A stretch of DNA of 32,093 nucleotides from Candidatus Apopatocola equi (GCA_018065965.1 JAGHSH010000128.1:1-32093); one strand, 5' to 3'. Positions 1-8,255 are shown, counted from the first letter of the stretch. Numbers and translations are program-made. Notes: generated by a model from the letters alone, not told the origin.

Positions 1-554
1 CCGATGCGCCCCAGCCCCCGGGCAGCAATGTGGGAGACCTCATCGGTTATATCCGCTACCGGGGCTGTGAGGTGCAGCACAGCGCGGTTTCCTCCGTGTT
101 CGATTTTCTGTACGCCGACTACCGGGAGAGCCGTATGGCCTATCTGAAGAAGCACGGCCGGGTGTCGGAATACGATTCCGAGAACCTGATGTATGCGCTC
201 ATCCGCGAGGTGCTGGCAGAGCGGGGAGAGCTGCCGCTGGAGGTGGCCTGCCACCCGGAGCTGCAGCTGATCTTCCGGGATCAGACGCGGATGAGCGAGG
301 AGGAGCGGCGGTTCGTGAATACAGGCCTGTCCCATCTGGATTTCCTGATCTTCAACCGGGTCACAAAGGCTCCTGTCCTCGCCATCGAGGTGGACGGCTT
401 CCGCTACCATCGGGAGGGAACCCGTCAGGCGGAGCGGGACAGAATGAAGGATCACATTCTTTCGGAATACGGCCTGCCCCTCCTGCGCTTCCCCACCAAC
501 GGCAGCGGCGAGCGGGAACGGCTTCGCGCCGGACTCAGTGAGCTTTTCCCCTGA
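1..554 (+). CDS. C-terminal part of a DUF2726-containing helicase-like protein (5' truncated by window)
   Basis: The frame is open from the first bases of the window, so the GTG at 30 is not a real start; this is the tail of a larger protein. The visible 180 or so residues match, from memory, the C-terminus of large AAA/superfamily I helicases that end in a DUF2726 nuclease-like domain: an SVFDFLY segment, then YDSENLMYALI, then a core with HLDFLIFNR, AIEVDGFRYH and a final LLRFPTNGSGE. The D/E-x-D and LAIEVDG residues resemble the PD-(D/E)xK-like core of this family. No helicase motifs are visible because they would lie upstream. It ends 92 bases before the first possible start of the next gene, which has its own promoter, so the two are probably separate transcription units. 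Function in DNA repair or defence is inference only. Confidence 0.7.
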   Translation, partial: DAPQPPGSNVGDLIGYIRYRGCEVQHSAVSSVFDFLYADYRESRMAYLKKHGRVSEYDSENLMYALIREVLAERGELPLEVACHPELQLIFRDQTRMSEEERRFVNTGLSHLDFLIFNRVTKAPVLAIEVDGFRYHREGTRQAERDRMKDHILSEYGLPLLRFPTNGSGERERLRAGLSELFP

Positions 555-609
555 GCAGAAACGGCGCCCCTTTCAGCCCCTTCCGGGCTGCGGCCACGGG
601 AAAAAGCGG

Positions 610-638
610 TTGCTCTCCGGGCGCTTCGATGATATAAT
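610..638 (+). promoter_or_regulatory. Sigma-A-type promoter for the GPH symporter gene
   Basis: TTGCTC (610-615) and a perfect TATAAT (633-638) are separated by 17 bases, ending 53 bases before the chosen ATG at 692. A weak hairpin (CAGCCC/GGGCTG) lies just upstream at about 573-589 and might end the helicase transcript, but it has no T run. Confidence 0.6.
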
Positions 639-691
639 ACGGCCCTGTGGAGTGGGAGAGACTCCAAAATAAGACCGAAATGGAGAGAAAA

Positions 692-2101
692 ATGGAAACC
701 CCAAAGCTCGAAAACAGGCATATCAACCTCTTTGCCCTCTCACAGGGCATGAACATGATGGCCCAGACCGTCCCCCTGACCTACCTGACCCTGTTCCTGA
801 CCGATTATCTGAAAATCAGCCCGCTGGCCATCGGTACGGGTCTGCTCATTGCCAAGACCTGCGACTTCCTCATCTCGCTGGTGGCGGGCATCGTCATTGA
901 AAAGAGCAACATGAAGCGCGGCAAGTACCTTTCCTGGGTGCGTCTGCTGACCTTCACGCTCTTCTTCGGCAACATCGTGCAGATGCTCGATACCACCGCC
1001 TTCATCAGCAGCCCGAACCTCCGCCTTGCCGTGGTGTGCGTGTTTTATGTGATGTTCCACGGCTCCATGAACTTCTCCGCCTCTGCCCGCGGCGCGCTCA
1101 TTACCAAGCTCGCCGGCGCCGACATGGAGAACCGCAAGCGCCTGACGGCCCGCCAGACTCAGGTGGGCGCGGCCACGTCCATCATCACCTCGGCCGTCAC
1201 CCTGCCTGCCATCAATCTGGTCAAGTCCATGACCGGCTCCGATTCTCTGGGCTTCTTCGTGGTCACGCTGGTCTTTTCCGTGTGCTTCCTCATCACGAAC
1301 CTGATCTTTGCCCACAGCGTGCAGGCTTTCGATCCTCCCACAACGGAGGGCGCACCCCGGAAAAAGACTGCCAGCGTGAAGGAAATGGTGCAGTCCGTGG
1401 TCACCAACAAGCAGATGCTGGTGCTCTTTTTCGGCTTCACCGTGAATACCGTGGGCGGTCAGGTGTTCACCGGCCTTACGGCCTACTTCTTCCGCGCCAC
1501 CGATAACTTCAACTTCATGACCGTGGCCTTCACGGCCCGCAGCATCGTGGCGCTGCTCTGCTCCATGGCCGGCCCCGCTCTGGGCCGCAGGCTGGGCAAG
1601 AAGAAATCCCTGCTCATCGCCTGGGGCATTTATGCCGCCGTGATGGTGGGCATCCGCTTCTTCGCCGTGGACGCAGCGGGCAATGCCAACCTCTTCTTCA
1701 TCACCGTGATGCTCTGCCTGTCCACCGGCGGTATGTATCTCTACACCGTGCTCATGACCACCTACTATCTGGACTGCGGCGAGTACGGCTACTACGTCAC
1801 CGGCGTGGACAACCGTACCATGGCCGTTACGGTCATGAACTGGCCCACCAAGATCGGCTTTGCTCTGGGCGGCTCTCTGGTAGGCTATGCCGTGGCTCTC
1901 TCCGGCTACCATGCCCCCACGGAGACGGCGGCTGCCTTTGTAGACGACATGGGCCGCTTCCTGACCATCTGGGCGCTGATCCCCGCCTGCACCACGGCGC
2001 TGGCCATGCTGATCATCGGCTTCGGCTACAAGCTCACGGAGGAGCAGGCCGCCGAGTATGCCAAAGCCAACATGGAGCGCGAGCAGGCCGCGAACGCCTG
2101 A
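692..2101 (+). CDS. GPH/MFS-family cation symporter
   Basis: A 469-aa polytopic membrane protein with about 12 hydrophobic segments, fitting the glycoside-pentoside-hexuronide:cation symporter (MelB/MFS_2) family in length and layout. Evidence is the early LTDYLKISPLAIGTGLL segment, a basic loop with MKRGKYLSWVR (the GPH-type cytoplasmic loop 2-3 signature region) and the DCGEYGYYVTG segment late in the protein, which resembles the conserved D-x-x-E-Y region of GPH members. It would import a sugar or glycoside with a cation; the substrate cannot be read from sequence. The ORF track starts at 647, but ATG 692 has GGAG six bases upstream and gives a sensible short cytoplasmic N-terminus; ATG 680 is the alternative. 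A strong terminator follows, so it is monocistronic. Confidence 0.75.
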   Translation: METPKLENRHINLFALSQGMNMMAQTVPLTYLTLFLTDYLKISPLAIGTGLLIAKTCDFLISLVAGIVIEKSNMKRGKYLSWVRLLTFTLFFGNIVQMLDTTAFISSPNLRLAVVCVFYVMFHGSMNFSASARGALITKLAGADMENRKRLTARQTQVGAATSIITSAVTLPAINLVKSMTGSDSLGFFVVTLVFSVCFLITNLIFAHSVQAFDPPTTEGAPRKKTASVKEMVQSVVTNKQMLVLFFGFTVNTVGGQVFTGLTAYFFRATDNFNFMTVAFTARSIVALLCSMAGPALGRRLGKKKSLLIAWGIYAAVMVGIRFFAVDAAGNANLFFITVMLCLSTGGMYLYTVLMTTYYLDCGEYGYYVTGVDNRTMAVTVMNWPTKIGFALGGSLVGYAVALSGYHAPTETAAAFVDDMGRFLTIWALIPACTTALAMLIIGFGYKLTEEQAAEYAKANMEREQAANA

Positions 2102-2135
2102 GCCTCCCGCCCCTTTCAGACAGACCGAAATCCAT

Positions 2136-2174
2136 AAAAAGCTCGCGGCGCTGCGGCGCTGCGAGCCTTTTTGC
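2136..2174 (+). terminator. Rho-independent terminator after the GPH symporter
   Basis: GCTCGC ... GCGAGC closes a GC-rich stem (inner repeated GGCGCT), preceded by an A run and followed by CTTTTTG. It lies about 40 bases after the stop codon, and the A run could also serve the other strand. Confidence 0.75.
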
Positions 2175-2210
2175 GCTTCCCGGAGAAGGTTTTTCGGCTG
2201 CCTGCAGGAA

Positions 2211-2237
2211 TTGTTATACGTGTTGTATGTATAACAA
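2211..2237. promoter_or_regulatory. Inverted-repeat operator candidate upstream of liv operon
   Basis: TTGTTATAC and GTATAACAA form a perfect 9-bp inverted repeat around a 9-base centre, in an otherwise gene-free 300-bp gap (2175-2440). The spacing of the arms and the TTGT/ACAA ends resemble binding sites of GntR-type regulators. No regulator gene is in view. It lies about 115 bases upstream of the -35 box of the liv promoter. Confidence 0.4.
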
Positions 2238-2353
2238 TCCGATTATATAAAACGCTTTTTCTCCGGGCGCCTCTCACTCACACAGGCTGATTTTGCAGCA
2301 AAAAAACGAAGGGAGACAGACGGGGGAAACAGGAATTTGTACCTTTTTCCGTC

Positions 2354-2382
2354 TTGCATAAATATGCATTTTCGCTTATACT
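2354..2382 (+). promoter_or_regulatory. Promoter of the liv-type operon with a palindrome in its spacer
   Basis: TTGCAT (2354-2359) and TATACT (2377-2382) are 17 bases apart. The inverted repeat TGCATA-AA-TATGCA (2355-2368) overlaps the -35 box and spacer, a position where a bound repressor would block polymerase. The start codon of the binding protein follows 58 bases later. Confidence 0.6.
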
Positions 2383-2440
2383 ATTCAAACAAACCTAAAT
2401 AAGGTGAATGAAAAAAGAAACTACAGAAAGAGGGAGAAAA

Positions 2441-3622
2441 ATGAAAAATCTTAAGAAGCTCCTTGCCGCGCTCCTTGCGCTGGCCATGATGCTTGCCCTG
2501 TGCGCCTGCGGCGGCTCCTCCAAGACGGATGAGAACACGGTCGTGATCGGCTACATCGGGGATCTATCCAATGCGGACGCCTACGTGGGTGTTCCGCCTC
2601 AGCAGTTCCTGCAGGACTACTTTGAAGAGCTGAATGCCAAGGGCGGCTACCTCGGCAAGCAGGTCAAATTCGTTGCCTATGACATGCAGCCCGACAACGC
2701 GGTCGACGGTCTGAATGCCTGCAAGCGTCTGATCGACAACGATCATGCCATTGCCATTCTCGGCCCCTCCTCCAGCTCTGCCGCCATTCCCATGGCTGAG
2801 TACTGCGATCAGACCCATGTTCCCTTCATCGCTACCTCCGCTACCAATGAGCTGGTCACCGTCGCCGAGGACGGCACTCTGCACCCCTATGCCTTCCGCG
2901 TTTCCTTCATCGACTCCTATCAGGGCACTGCCGCCGCCATCTACGCGGTGAAGCAGGGCATTACCAAGGTCGCCATGATCGAGACCAACGGCAACCCCTA
3001 TTCTCAGAACATCTGCAACTTCTTTACGGAGTCCTTCGGCAAGCTGGGCGGCTCGGTGGTGGAGCGCATTGCCATTCAGGACAAGGATGTTGACTTCCGT
3101 GCGCAGCTGACCAACTTCGCCTCCATGGACATCGATGCCATCTTCATGCCCTCCGGCACCTACGTGCAGCCCGCCTACGTGGTACAGCAGGCCAAGGAGC
3201 TGGGTCTGAACCTCAAGTTTGTCTTTACTGACGGTGTGTATGACGATACGCTGCTGGAGCTCTGCGGCGATGCGCTGGACGGCTCCATCCTGACCGTGGG
3301 CGTTTACGGCGAGAATGAGGAGTACAAGGCCTTTGCCGAGCAGTTCACCGCCAAGCACCCCGAGTACGGCGCGAACATCTTCGTCTACCTGTGCTACGAT
3401 GCGCTCAAGCTCCTTGAGTACGGCATCGAGACCAGCCAGTCTCTGGATTCTGAGAAGATCCGAGACGCCATCGAGGGCGCTGCCGATGTGGATCTCTTCA
3501 CCGACCACCACTTCTCCGTGGATCCCGCTACCCACAACCCCCTCAACAAGATGGTTGAGATCGTCGGCTTTAAGAACGGCGAGTTCTATCTGGTCGACGA
3601 GTTCTATCCCAACATGGACTGA
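2441..3622 (+). CDS. Branched-chain amino acid-type ABC transporter substrate-binding lipoprotein
   Basis: A type I periplasmic-binding fold protein of about 393 aa of the LivJ/Peripla_BP_6 family. It starts with a lipoprotein signal (MKNLKK, hydrophobic stretch, LALCACGG lipobox region), so it should be anchored to the outer face of the cytoplasmic membrane. Mature sequence shows IGYIGDLSNADAYVG, a typical early strand, and LGPSSSSAAIPMAEYC, the ligand-binding loop of this family. The ORF track starts at 2408 (ATG with AAGGTG upstream); 2441 is preferred because GAGGGAGAAAAATG gives a strong ribosome site and a normal signal peptide. It heads a five-gene transporter operon. The ligand may be a branched-chain or aromatic amino acid, a short-chain amide or an acyl-amino acid, since members of this family vary widely. 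Confidence 0.88.
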   Translation: MKNLKKLLAALLALAMMLALCACGGSSKTDENTVVIGYIGDLSNADAYVGVPPQQFLQDYFEELNAKGGYLGKQVKFVAYDMQPDNAVDGLNACKRLIDNDHAIAILGPSSSSAAIPMAEYCDQTHVPFIATSATNELVTVAEDGTLHPYAFRVSFIDSYQGTAAAIYAVKQGITKVAMIETNGNPYSQNICNFFTESFGKLGGSVVERIAIQDKDVDFRAQLTNFASMDIDAIFMPSGTYVQPAYVVQQAKELGLNLKFVFTDGVYDDTLLELCGDALDGSILTVGVYGENEEYKAFAEQFTAKHPEYGANIFVYLCYDALKLLEYGIETSQSLDSEKIRDAIEGAADVDLFTDHHFSVDPATHNPLNKMVEIVGFKNGEFYLVDEFYPNMD

Positions 3623-3659
3623 TTCCCGTCCTGCTGCGGAACATACATTTTCTGACACG

Positions 3660-3686
3660 GGCAAAGCCGGATCCTCCGGCTTTGCC
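3660..3686 (+). terminator. Intercistronic hairpin (partial terminator or mRNA stabiliser)
   Basis: GGCAAAGCCGG and CCGGCTTTGCC make a perfect 11-bp stem with a 5-base loop between the binding-protein gene and the first permease. There is no T run, so it more likely protects the 3' end of the binding-protein message or lets some read-through occur. This would give an excess of binding protein over membrane parts, which is common in such operons. Confidence 0.55.
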
Positions 3687-3710
3687 ATGTGCCGTATCTG
3701 GGAGGAAACT

Positions 3711-4586
3711 ATGATTCAGATCTTGCAGCAGCTGGTTACCAGCGTGTCCGTCGGCGGGCTGTATGCCCTGCTTGCCGTCGGTTATGCACTGATCTACAGC
3801 GTGTTTGATTTCACGAAGTTAGCATTTGGCGGGATCATGATGGTCTCCGCCTTTGCCGGTTATTTTGCCACGAAGCTCGGTGTTCCCACTGCTGCTGCGA
3901 TGCTGGTCGCTTCCGCGGCCGGCGTTCTGATTTCCGTTGCCGTTGAGCTGCTGGCTTACCGGCCCATGAGAAAGAGAAACGCCAACAGGCTCTTCCTGAT
4001 GATCTCCGCCATGGGCGTGAATATTTTCATCACGAACCTGTTTCTCTGCCTCTTCGGCGCCAATCTCCGCGCCCTGCCCACCGGCTTTTCCAGCAATACC
4101 ATAGCGTTAGGCCCCCTGCGTATCGGCGTGGTCGATCTGCTCTCCCTGATCGTTTCGGTGGTCGCGCTGGTCCTGCTCACCTTCTTCCTTTACCGCACCA
4201 GAGCGGGTGTTACGGTGCGTGCCAGCGCACTGGATATGTCCACCGCCGGCCTGATGGGCATTGATGTGAACCGCGTGTCGCTCATCGTCTTTGCCATCTC
4301 CGGCATCACCGCCGCCATTGCGGGCATGTTCTTCGGCATGAAGTACAATGTATATCCCGCCATGGGCTCGATTTCCAACAAGGCGTTCATCGCCAGCGTG
4401 ATCGGCGGTCTCGGCAGCCTGAAGGGCGCGGTGATCGGCGGCTTCCTGCTGGGCATCCTCGAGATCATGGTAACGGCTTATATTTCCGCAACCTACCGGG
4501 ATCTGGTCTCCTTTGCCGTGATGATGATCGTGCTCATTTTCCTGCCCAACGGCCTCTTCGGCATGGGCGACCAGAATAAGCTGTAA
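3711..4586 (+). CDS. livH: Branched-chain amino acid-type ABC transporter permease (LivH-like)
   Basis: A 291-aa integral membrane permease of the LivH family. Sequence evidence: the N-terminal segment SVGGLYALLAVGYALIYSV, the loop ELLAYRPMRKRNANRL (the usual position of the conserved RP...R motif) and GVTVRASALDMSTAGLMGIDVNR, the cytoplasmic coupling loop (family form: R A x A x d), followed by IGGLGSLKGAVIGG. It should pair with the LivM-like protein to form the membrane channel. The ORF track starts at 3315 only because the frame is open through the previous gene; ATG 3711 has GGAGG upstream and the correct N-terminus. It ends 13 bases before the next gene. Symbol by family only; the substrate is not known. 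Confidence 0.85.
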   Translation: MIQILQQLVTSVSVGGLYALLAVGYALIYSVFDFTKLAFGGIMMVSAFAGYFATKLGVPTAAAMLVASAAGVLISVAVELLAYRPMRKRNANRLFLMISAMGVNIFITNLFLCLFGANLRALPTGFSSNTIALGPLRIGVVDLLSLIVSVVALVLLTFFLYRTRAGVTVRASALDMSTAGLMGIDVNRVSLIVFAISGITAAIAGMFFGMKYNVYPAMGSISNKAFIASVIGGLGSLKGAVIGGFLLGILEIMVTAYISATYRDLVSFAVMMIVLIFLPNGLFGMGDQNKL

Positions 4587-4599
4587 GGAGGCAACGAAC

Positions 4600-5508
4600 G
4601 TGTATATCCAGTCAGTTATCGTAACGATCTGCACCAATGTTATCTCCGTTGTGGGTCTTGCTCTGCTCACCGGCTACACCGGCATGTTCTCACTGGGTCA
4701 TGCGGGCTTCATGTGCATCGGCGCCTACACGGCTGTGCTGACCCACCTCCATCTGGGCATTCCCTATCTTCTCGCCCTCCTGCTGGGCGGCCTGACCGCC
4801 GGCCTCGTTGGCCTGATCATCGGCTATCCGACCCTTCGCAACCGGCTCCGCGGCGATTACTTCGCCATCTGCATGATGGGCTTCGGCACCGTGGTCAGAC
4901 TCATCATCAACAACATGAACAACCCCATCGTCAAGGGCTCTACCGGCATCTCCAAGATCCCGCAGCTGACCACGCTCTGGTCTGCGCTGTTCATCACGGC
5001 GGCTCTGGTGTTCTTCATGTGGAACTTCGTCCACTCTCAGTTCGGGAAAAACTGCCTCGCCGTGCAGCAGCAGGAAGTGGCAGCGGAGATGATGGGCGTT
5101 GACATCGTGAAGACCAAGCTGATCTCGCTGGTCATCTCGGCATTCTACTGCGGCATTGCCGGTGCGCTGCTGGCCTTCTGGATCCAGTACATCAGCCCCA
5201 ATAACTTTACCGACACCAAGTCCAACGACTTCCTGGCTACACTGGTCACCGGCGGCACCAACAGCATCACCGGCCCCGTGCTTGCGGCAGCGCTCATCAC
5301 CACCATGCTGGAGTATCTGCGCTTTCTGGCCAATTGGCGTCTGGTGATCTACGGTCTGCTGTATGTGGTAATCATGCGCTTCCGTCCCGAGGGACTGATG
5401 GGCTACCGGGAATTTTCCTTCCGCGGTACGCTCCGCTTTTTCCGGGAGCTGCCCGCCAGACTCAAGGGCATCCGGGAGAAGGTCACCGGCAGAAAGGGAG
5501 GCGTCTGA
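4600..5508 (+). CDS. livM: Branched-chain amino acid-type ABC transporter permease (LivM-like)
   Basis: A 302-aa LivM-family permease with many hydrophobic segments. Visible family signatures: TGYTGMFSLGHAGFMCIGAYTA (the family's G-x-x-SLGHAAF-x-GIGAY block), TLRNRLRGDYFAI (family form: LRLRGDYFAI) and, in the second half, EVAAEMMGVDIVKTKLISLVISAFYCGIAGAL. The start is GTG at 4600 with AAGGAGG upstream, which is the only start giving a normal N-terminal membrane segment. It is one base from the downstream ATPase gene (stop 5506-5508, ATG at 5510), indicating tight co-translation. The basic C-terminal tail (KGIREKVTGRKGG) is cytoplasmic by expectation. Confidence 0.85.
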   Translation: MYIQSVIVTICTNVISVVGLALLTGYTGMFSLGHAGFMCIGAYTAVLTHLHLGIPYLLALLLGGLTAGLVGLIIGYPTLRNRLRGDYFAICMMGFGTVVRLIINNMNNPIVKGSTGISKIPQLTTLWSALFITAALVFFMWNFVHSQFGKNCLAVQQQEVAAEMMGVDIVKTKLISLVISAFYCGIAGALLAFWIQYISPNNFTDTKSNDFLATLVTGGTNSITGPVLAAALITTMLEYLRFLANWRLVIYGLLYVVIMRFRPEGLMGYREFSFRGTLRFFRELPARLKGIREKVTGRKGGV

Positions 5509-5509
5509 A

Positions 5510-6286
5510 ATGAAAAGAATACTGGATGTTTCCGCGCTGACGATCCGCTTCGGCGGCCTGACGGCCATTGACAATTTCTCCATGCACATCGACGAGGGGG
5601 AGTTCGTGGGCATTATCGGCCCCAACGGCGCGGGTAAGACGACCTTTTTCAACTCGCTGACCGGCAATGTGACGCCTGCCTCCGGCTCCGTCAATTACTG
5701 CGGCACGAGCCTGATCGGAAAGATCCCATCCCGGATTTCTCAGATGGGCATCAGCCGCACCTTCCAGAACATCCGTATCTTTCCCAAGATGACGGTGCTG
5801 GAAAATGTGTGCATCCCTCTGCACAGCAAGCCTACCTACGGCCTTTTCCCGGCAGTTCTGGGTCTGAAGTCCGCCAAAGCGGAGGACGAGCGAATCCGGG
5901 ACGAGGCCCTGAGCTATCTCGAGCGCCTCGGCATCGGGGAGTACAGGGACTATGAGGCCGGCACGCTGCCCTACGGTCTGCAGCGCAGGCTGGAGATCGC
6001 CCGGGCTCTTGCCGCGCACCCCACGCTCCTGCTGCTGGATGAGCCCGCTGCGGGCATGAACAACGATGAGTGCCGGGAACTGGTGGAGCTGCTGAAAAAG
6101 ATCCACAGGGAATGCAAGCTCACCGTTATGCTCATCGAGCACCACATGGACGTGATTCAGCCCCTCTGCGACCGGCTCTATGTGCTGAATCTCGGCGCTC
6201 TCCTCCGGGAGGGAAAACCCGGGGAGGTACTCTCCGACCCCGAGGTGGTGCGTGCGTATCTGGGTGAAAGGAGAAAACGCAAATGA
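5510..6286 (+). CDS. livG: ABC transporter ATP-binding protein (LivG-like)
   Basis: A 258-aa ATPase with Walker A GPNGAGKTT near residues 40-48, a Q-loop region SRTFQNIRIF, a signature region LPYGLQRRLEIARAL (LSGGQ-type; here YGLQRRLE, the usual LivG form), Walker B LLLLDEPAAGMN and switch histidine in LIEHHMD. The long insert after the Q loop and the DEPAAGMN ending are typical of LivG rather than LivF. It powers the two permeases. Ribosome site GGGAGG precedes the ATG; its stop overlaps the next start. Confidence 0.87.
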   Translation: MKRILDVSALTIRFGGLTAIDNFSMHIDEGEFVGIIGPNGAGKTTFFNSLTGNVTPASGSVNYCGTSLIGKIPSRISQMGISRTFQNIRIFPKMTVLENVCIPLHSKPTYGLFPAVLGLKSAKAEDERIRDEALSYLERLGIGEYRDYEAGTLPYGLQRRLEIARALAAHPTLLLLDEPAAGMNNDECRELVELLKKIHRECKLTVMLIEHHMDVIQPLCDRLYVLNLGALLREGKPGEVLSDPEVVRAYLGERRKRK

Positions 6287-7011
6287 GCAAAATGCTGGAG
6301 ATCAGCGGCCTTTCCTCCTATTACGGCGGGATCTGCGCGCTGAACGATGTGAGTCTCTATATCAACGAGGGCGAGATCACCTCTATCATCGGCTCGAACG
6401 GTGCGGGCAAGTCTACCCTGATGCGCACCGTTGCCGGTGACAAAAAGATCGACAGCGGTACTGTCCTGTTCAACGGCAGCCCCCTGCCGGAGAGCGTGGA
6501 TCGGGTAGTTTCCGGCGGCATCTCGCTGGTGCCTGAAGGGAGAAGGATCTTTTCCTCTCTCACCGTGCGGGAAAATCTGATCCTCGGCACCTGCTCCCGC
6601 CGGGACTACAAGCAGGCCATGGCGGACACGCTGGATGAGGTGCTGGAGCTGTTCCCGAAGCTGAGGGAGCGTTACCATCAGCCCGGCGGCACGCTCTCCG
6701 GCGGCGAGCAGCAGATGCTTGCCATCGGCCGTGCTCTGATGGCCCGGCCCAAGCTGCTCTGCCTGGACGAGCCCTCTCTGGGTCTGGCACCGATCATCAT
6801 CGACGAGGTCTTTGACAAGATCATCCAGCTCAACGAGGAGCGGGGCCTGACGGTGCTGCTGGTGGAGCAGAATGCGTTTCTGGCCTTGGATGTTGCCCAC
6901 CGTGCCTATGTTCTGAACACGGGCCGCATCACGCTGGAGGGTACCGGTACGGAGCTGGCGGAAAACCCCAATGTGCAGGCGGAGTACCTCGGCGTGAAAA
7001 CAGGGGAGTGA
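6283..7011 (+). CDS. livF: ABC transporter ATP-binding protein (LivF-like)
   Basis: A 242-aa second ATPase with Walker A GSNGAGKST, the LivF-type segment ISLVPEGRRIFSSLTVRENL, signature LSGGEQQMLAIGRALMARP, Walker B LLCLDEPSLGLAPII and switch LLVEQNA. PEGRRIF after the Q loop and DEPSLGLAP distinguish LivF from LivG. It overlaps the LivG-like gene by four bases (ATGA), a translational coupling arrangement, and is followed four bases later by the M20 hydrolase, so all six genes seem to be read together. Confidence 0.87.
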   Translation: MSKMLEISGLSSYYGGICALNDVSLYINEGEITSIIGSNGAGKSTLMRTVAGDKKIDSGTVLFNGSPLPESVDRVVSGGISLVPEGRRIFSSLTVRENLILGTCSRRDYKQAMADTLDEVLELFPKLRERYHQPGGTLSGGEQQMLAIGRALMARPKLLCLDEPSLGLAPIIIDEVFDKIIQLNEERGLTVLLVEQNAFLALDVAHRAYVLNTGRITLEGTGTELAENPNVQAEYLGVKTGE

Positions 7012-7015
7012 GCAA

Positions 7016-8137
7016 ATGAAGGAAGAGAACTATCGGTTGGGCGCGGAGCTGCGCCATGAACTGCACAGACACCCGGAGCTGTCCTGCGAGGAGGTCTGGA
7101 CGAAGAACCGCCTTGCGGAGTTTCTCCGGGCGCATACAAAGAGTCTTGAGATCGTGGATCGCGGCAGGTGGCTCTATGCCCACTATCACGGAAACGGTCA
7201 GGGGAAAATGATCGCCCTTCGGGCGGATTTCGATGCGCTGCCCATCGAGGAGACCATTGAACTGCCCTACGGTTCCGAATGCTCCGGCGTGTCCCACAAG
7301 TGCGGCCACGACGGCCATGCGGCCACCCTGGCTGCCTTTGCGCTGGAGCTGGAGGAGCGCGGGACGGACAACGATGTGTATCTGGTCTTTCAGCACGCGG
7401 AAGAGATCGGTGCGGGCGCGGTGGAGTGCGCCGTACTGATGGATGAGGAGCAGATCGACGAGGTTTATGCCTATCACAATGCTCCGGGCATACCGCAGGG
7501 AAGCATTCTGGTGGGCGATGGGAATTACTCCTGCGCTTCCATGGGCATGAGTCTGTATTTTGAGGGCAAGGCCTCTCACGCCTCTGCCCCGGGCGTGGGG
7601 CGCAATCCCGCACCGGCCATCTCCCGCATCGTCCTCGCCCTCCCGCAGCTGTACCGACCCGAGGATTACACGGGTCTTGTGCTGGCTACCGTCATCCAGA
7701 TCGATCTGGGCGAGACCGCCTTCGGCACCTCCGCCGGCAGCGGTGTGCTTCGCCTGACAATCCGCGGTCAGCATGAGAAGGAAATGTACACCCTGCGCGA
7801 CAGGATCAACACCATGGCCAACGCTCTGTGCGCGGAGTACGGGCTGAGCTTCCGGGTGGAATACTGCGACGTTTTCCCCGAAAACGTGAACGAGCGGGGC
7901 TGCACGGAGAAGGTCAGAGCGGCTGCCCGCAGACTCGGGCTGCAGCTTCTGGAGCGGGAATTTCCGGAGGCCGGCTCCGAGGACTTCGGCTATTTTACCA
8001 AGCGTGCGCCGGGCAGCTACTTCGATGTAGGTGCCGGTGAGGACGTTACCCCCCTCCACACGGTCACCTATGATTTCCCGGATGAAATCATCCCCACGGC
8101 AGCAGCCGTGTTTGCAGAGCTCACGGAGCTGAAATAA
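7016..8137 (+). CDS. M20-family amidohydrolase / aminoacylase-like metallohydrolase
   Basis: A 373-aa cytoplasmic M20D-type hydrolase (N-acyl-amino acid amidohydrolase, hippurate hydrolase or indole-3-acetyl-amino acid hydrolase family). Visible motifs: HRHPELSCEE at the N-terminus, LRADFDALPI, HKCGHDGHAA (metal ligands Cys and His), FQHAEEIGAGA (catalytic and metal Glu) and late EAGSEDFGYF, with the final His in VTPLHTVTY. Length is slightly below the family norm of about 390. It is the last gene of the liv-type operon (ATG four bases after the LivF-like stop), suggesting that the transporter delivers an N-acylated or amidated amino acid that this enzyme splits in the cytoplasm. The exact acyl group is unknown. 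Confidence 0.82.
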   Translation: MKEENYRLGAELRHELHRHPELSCEEVWTKNRLAEFLRAHTKSLEIVDRGRWLYAHYHGNGQGKMIALRADFDALPIEETIELPYGSECSGVSHKCGHDGHAATLAAFALELEERGTDNDVYLVFQHAEEIGAGAVECAVLMDEEQIDEVYAYHNAPGIPQGSILVGDGNYSCASMGMSLYFEGKASHASAPGVGRNPAPAISRIVLALPQLYRPEDYTGLVLATVIQIDLGETAFGTSAGSGVLRLTIRGQHEKEMYTLRDRINTMANALCAEYGLSFRVEYCDVFPENVNERGCTEKVRAAARRLGLQLLEREFPEAGSEDFGYFTKRAPGSYFDVGAGEDVTPLHTVTYDFPDEIIPTAAAVFAELTELK

Positions 8138-8138
8138 A

Positions 8139-8181
8139 CCGAACGGACAGTCCGCTCACTGAGAGCGGACTGTCCGTTCGG
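8139..8181 (+). terminator. 19-bp perfect hairpin after the amidohydrolase
   Basis: CCGAACGGACAGTCCGCTC pairs perfectly with its inverse across a 5-base loop (ACTGA), starting right after the TAA. There is no T tract on either strand, so it may stop transcription poorly or act as an RNA end-stabiliser. The next promoter's -35 box begins three bases after it. Confidence 0.6.
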
Positions 8182-8183
8182 GC

Positions 8184-8212
8184 TTGAAATATCTTGCGCT
8201 GTGAGATACAAT
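8184..8212 (+). promoter_or_regulatory. Promoter of the ketopantoate reductase-like gene
   Basis: TTGAAA (8184-8189) and TACAAT (8207-8212) are 17 bases apart. The -10 box covers the ATG at 8211 used by the ORF track, which argues that translation starts downstream at 8256. Confidence 0.65.
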
Positions 8213-8255
8213 GGACGCACAGGCGAAAGCTGAAACGATACAGGAGGGAGCGCAA

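Noticed and set aside
740-1912. Long minus-strand ORFs opposite the symporter, liv genes and GlmU-like gene (for example 740..1912, 2564..3688, 28404..29357)
   Set aside because: They are shadow frames of GC-rich codons, with His/Gly/Ala-rich composition, no ribosome sites and no family features.
3315-3710. N-terminal extension of the LivH-like ORF
   Set aside because: The frame is open through the previous gene; the Ser/Thr/Arg-rich translation is not part of the permease, which starts at 3711.
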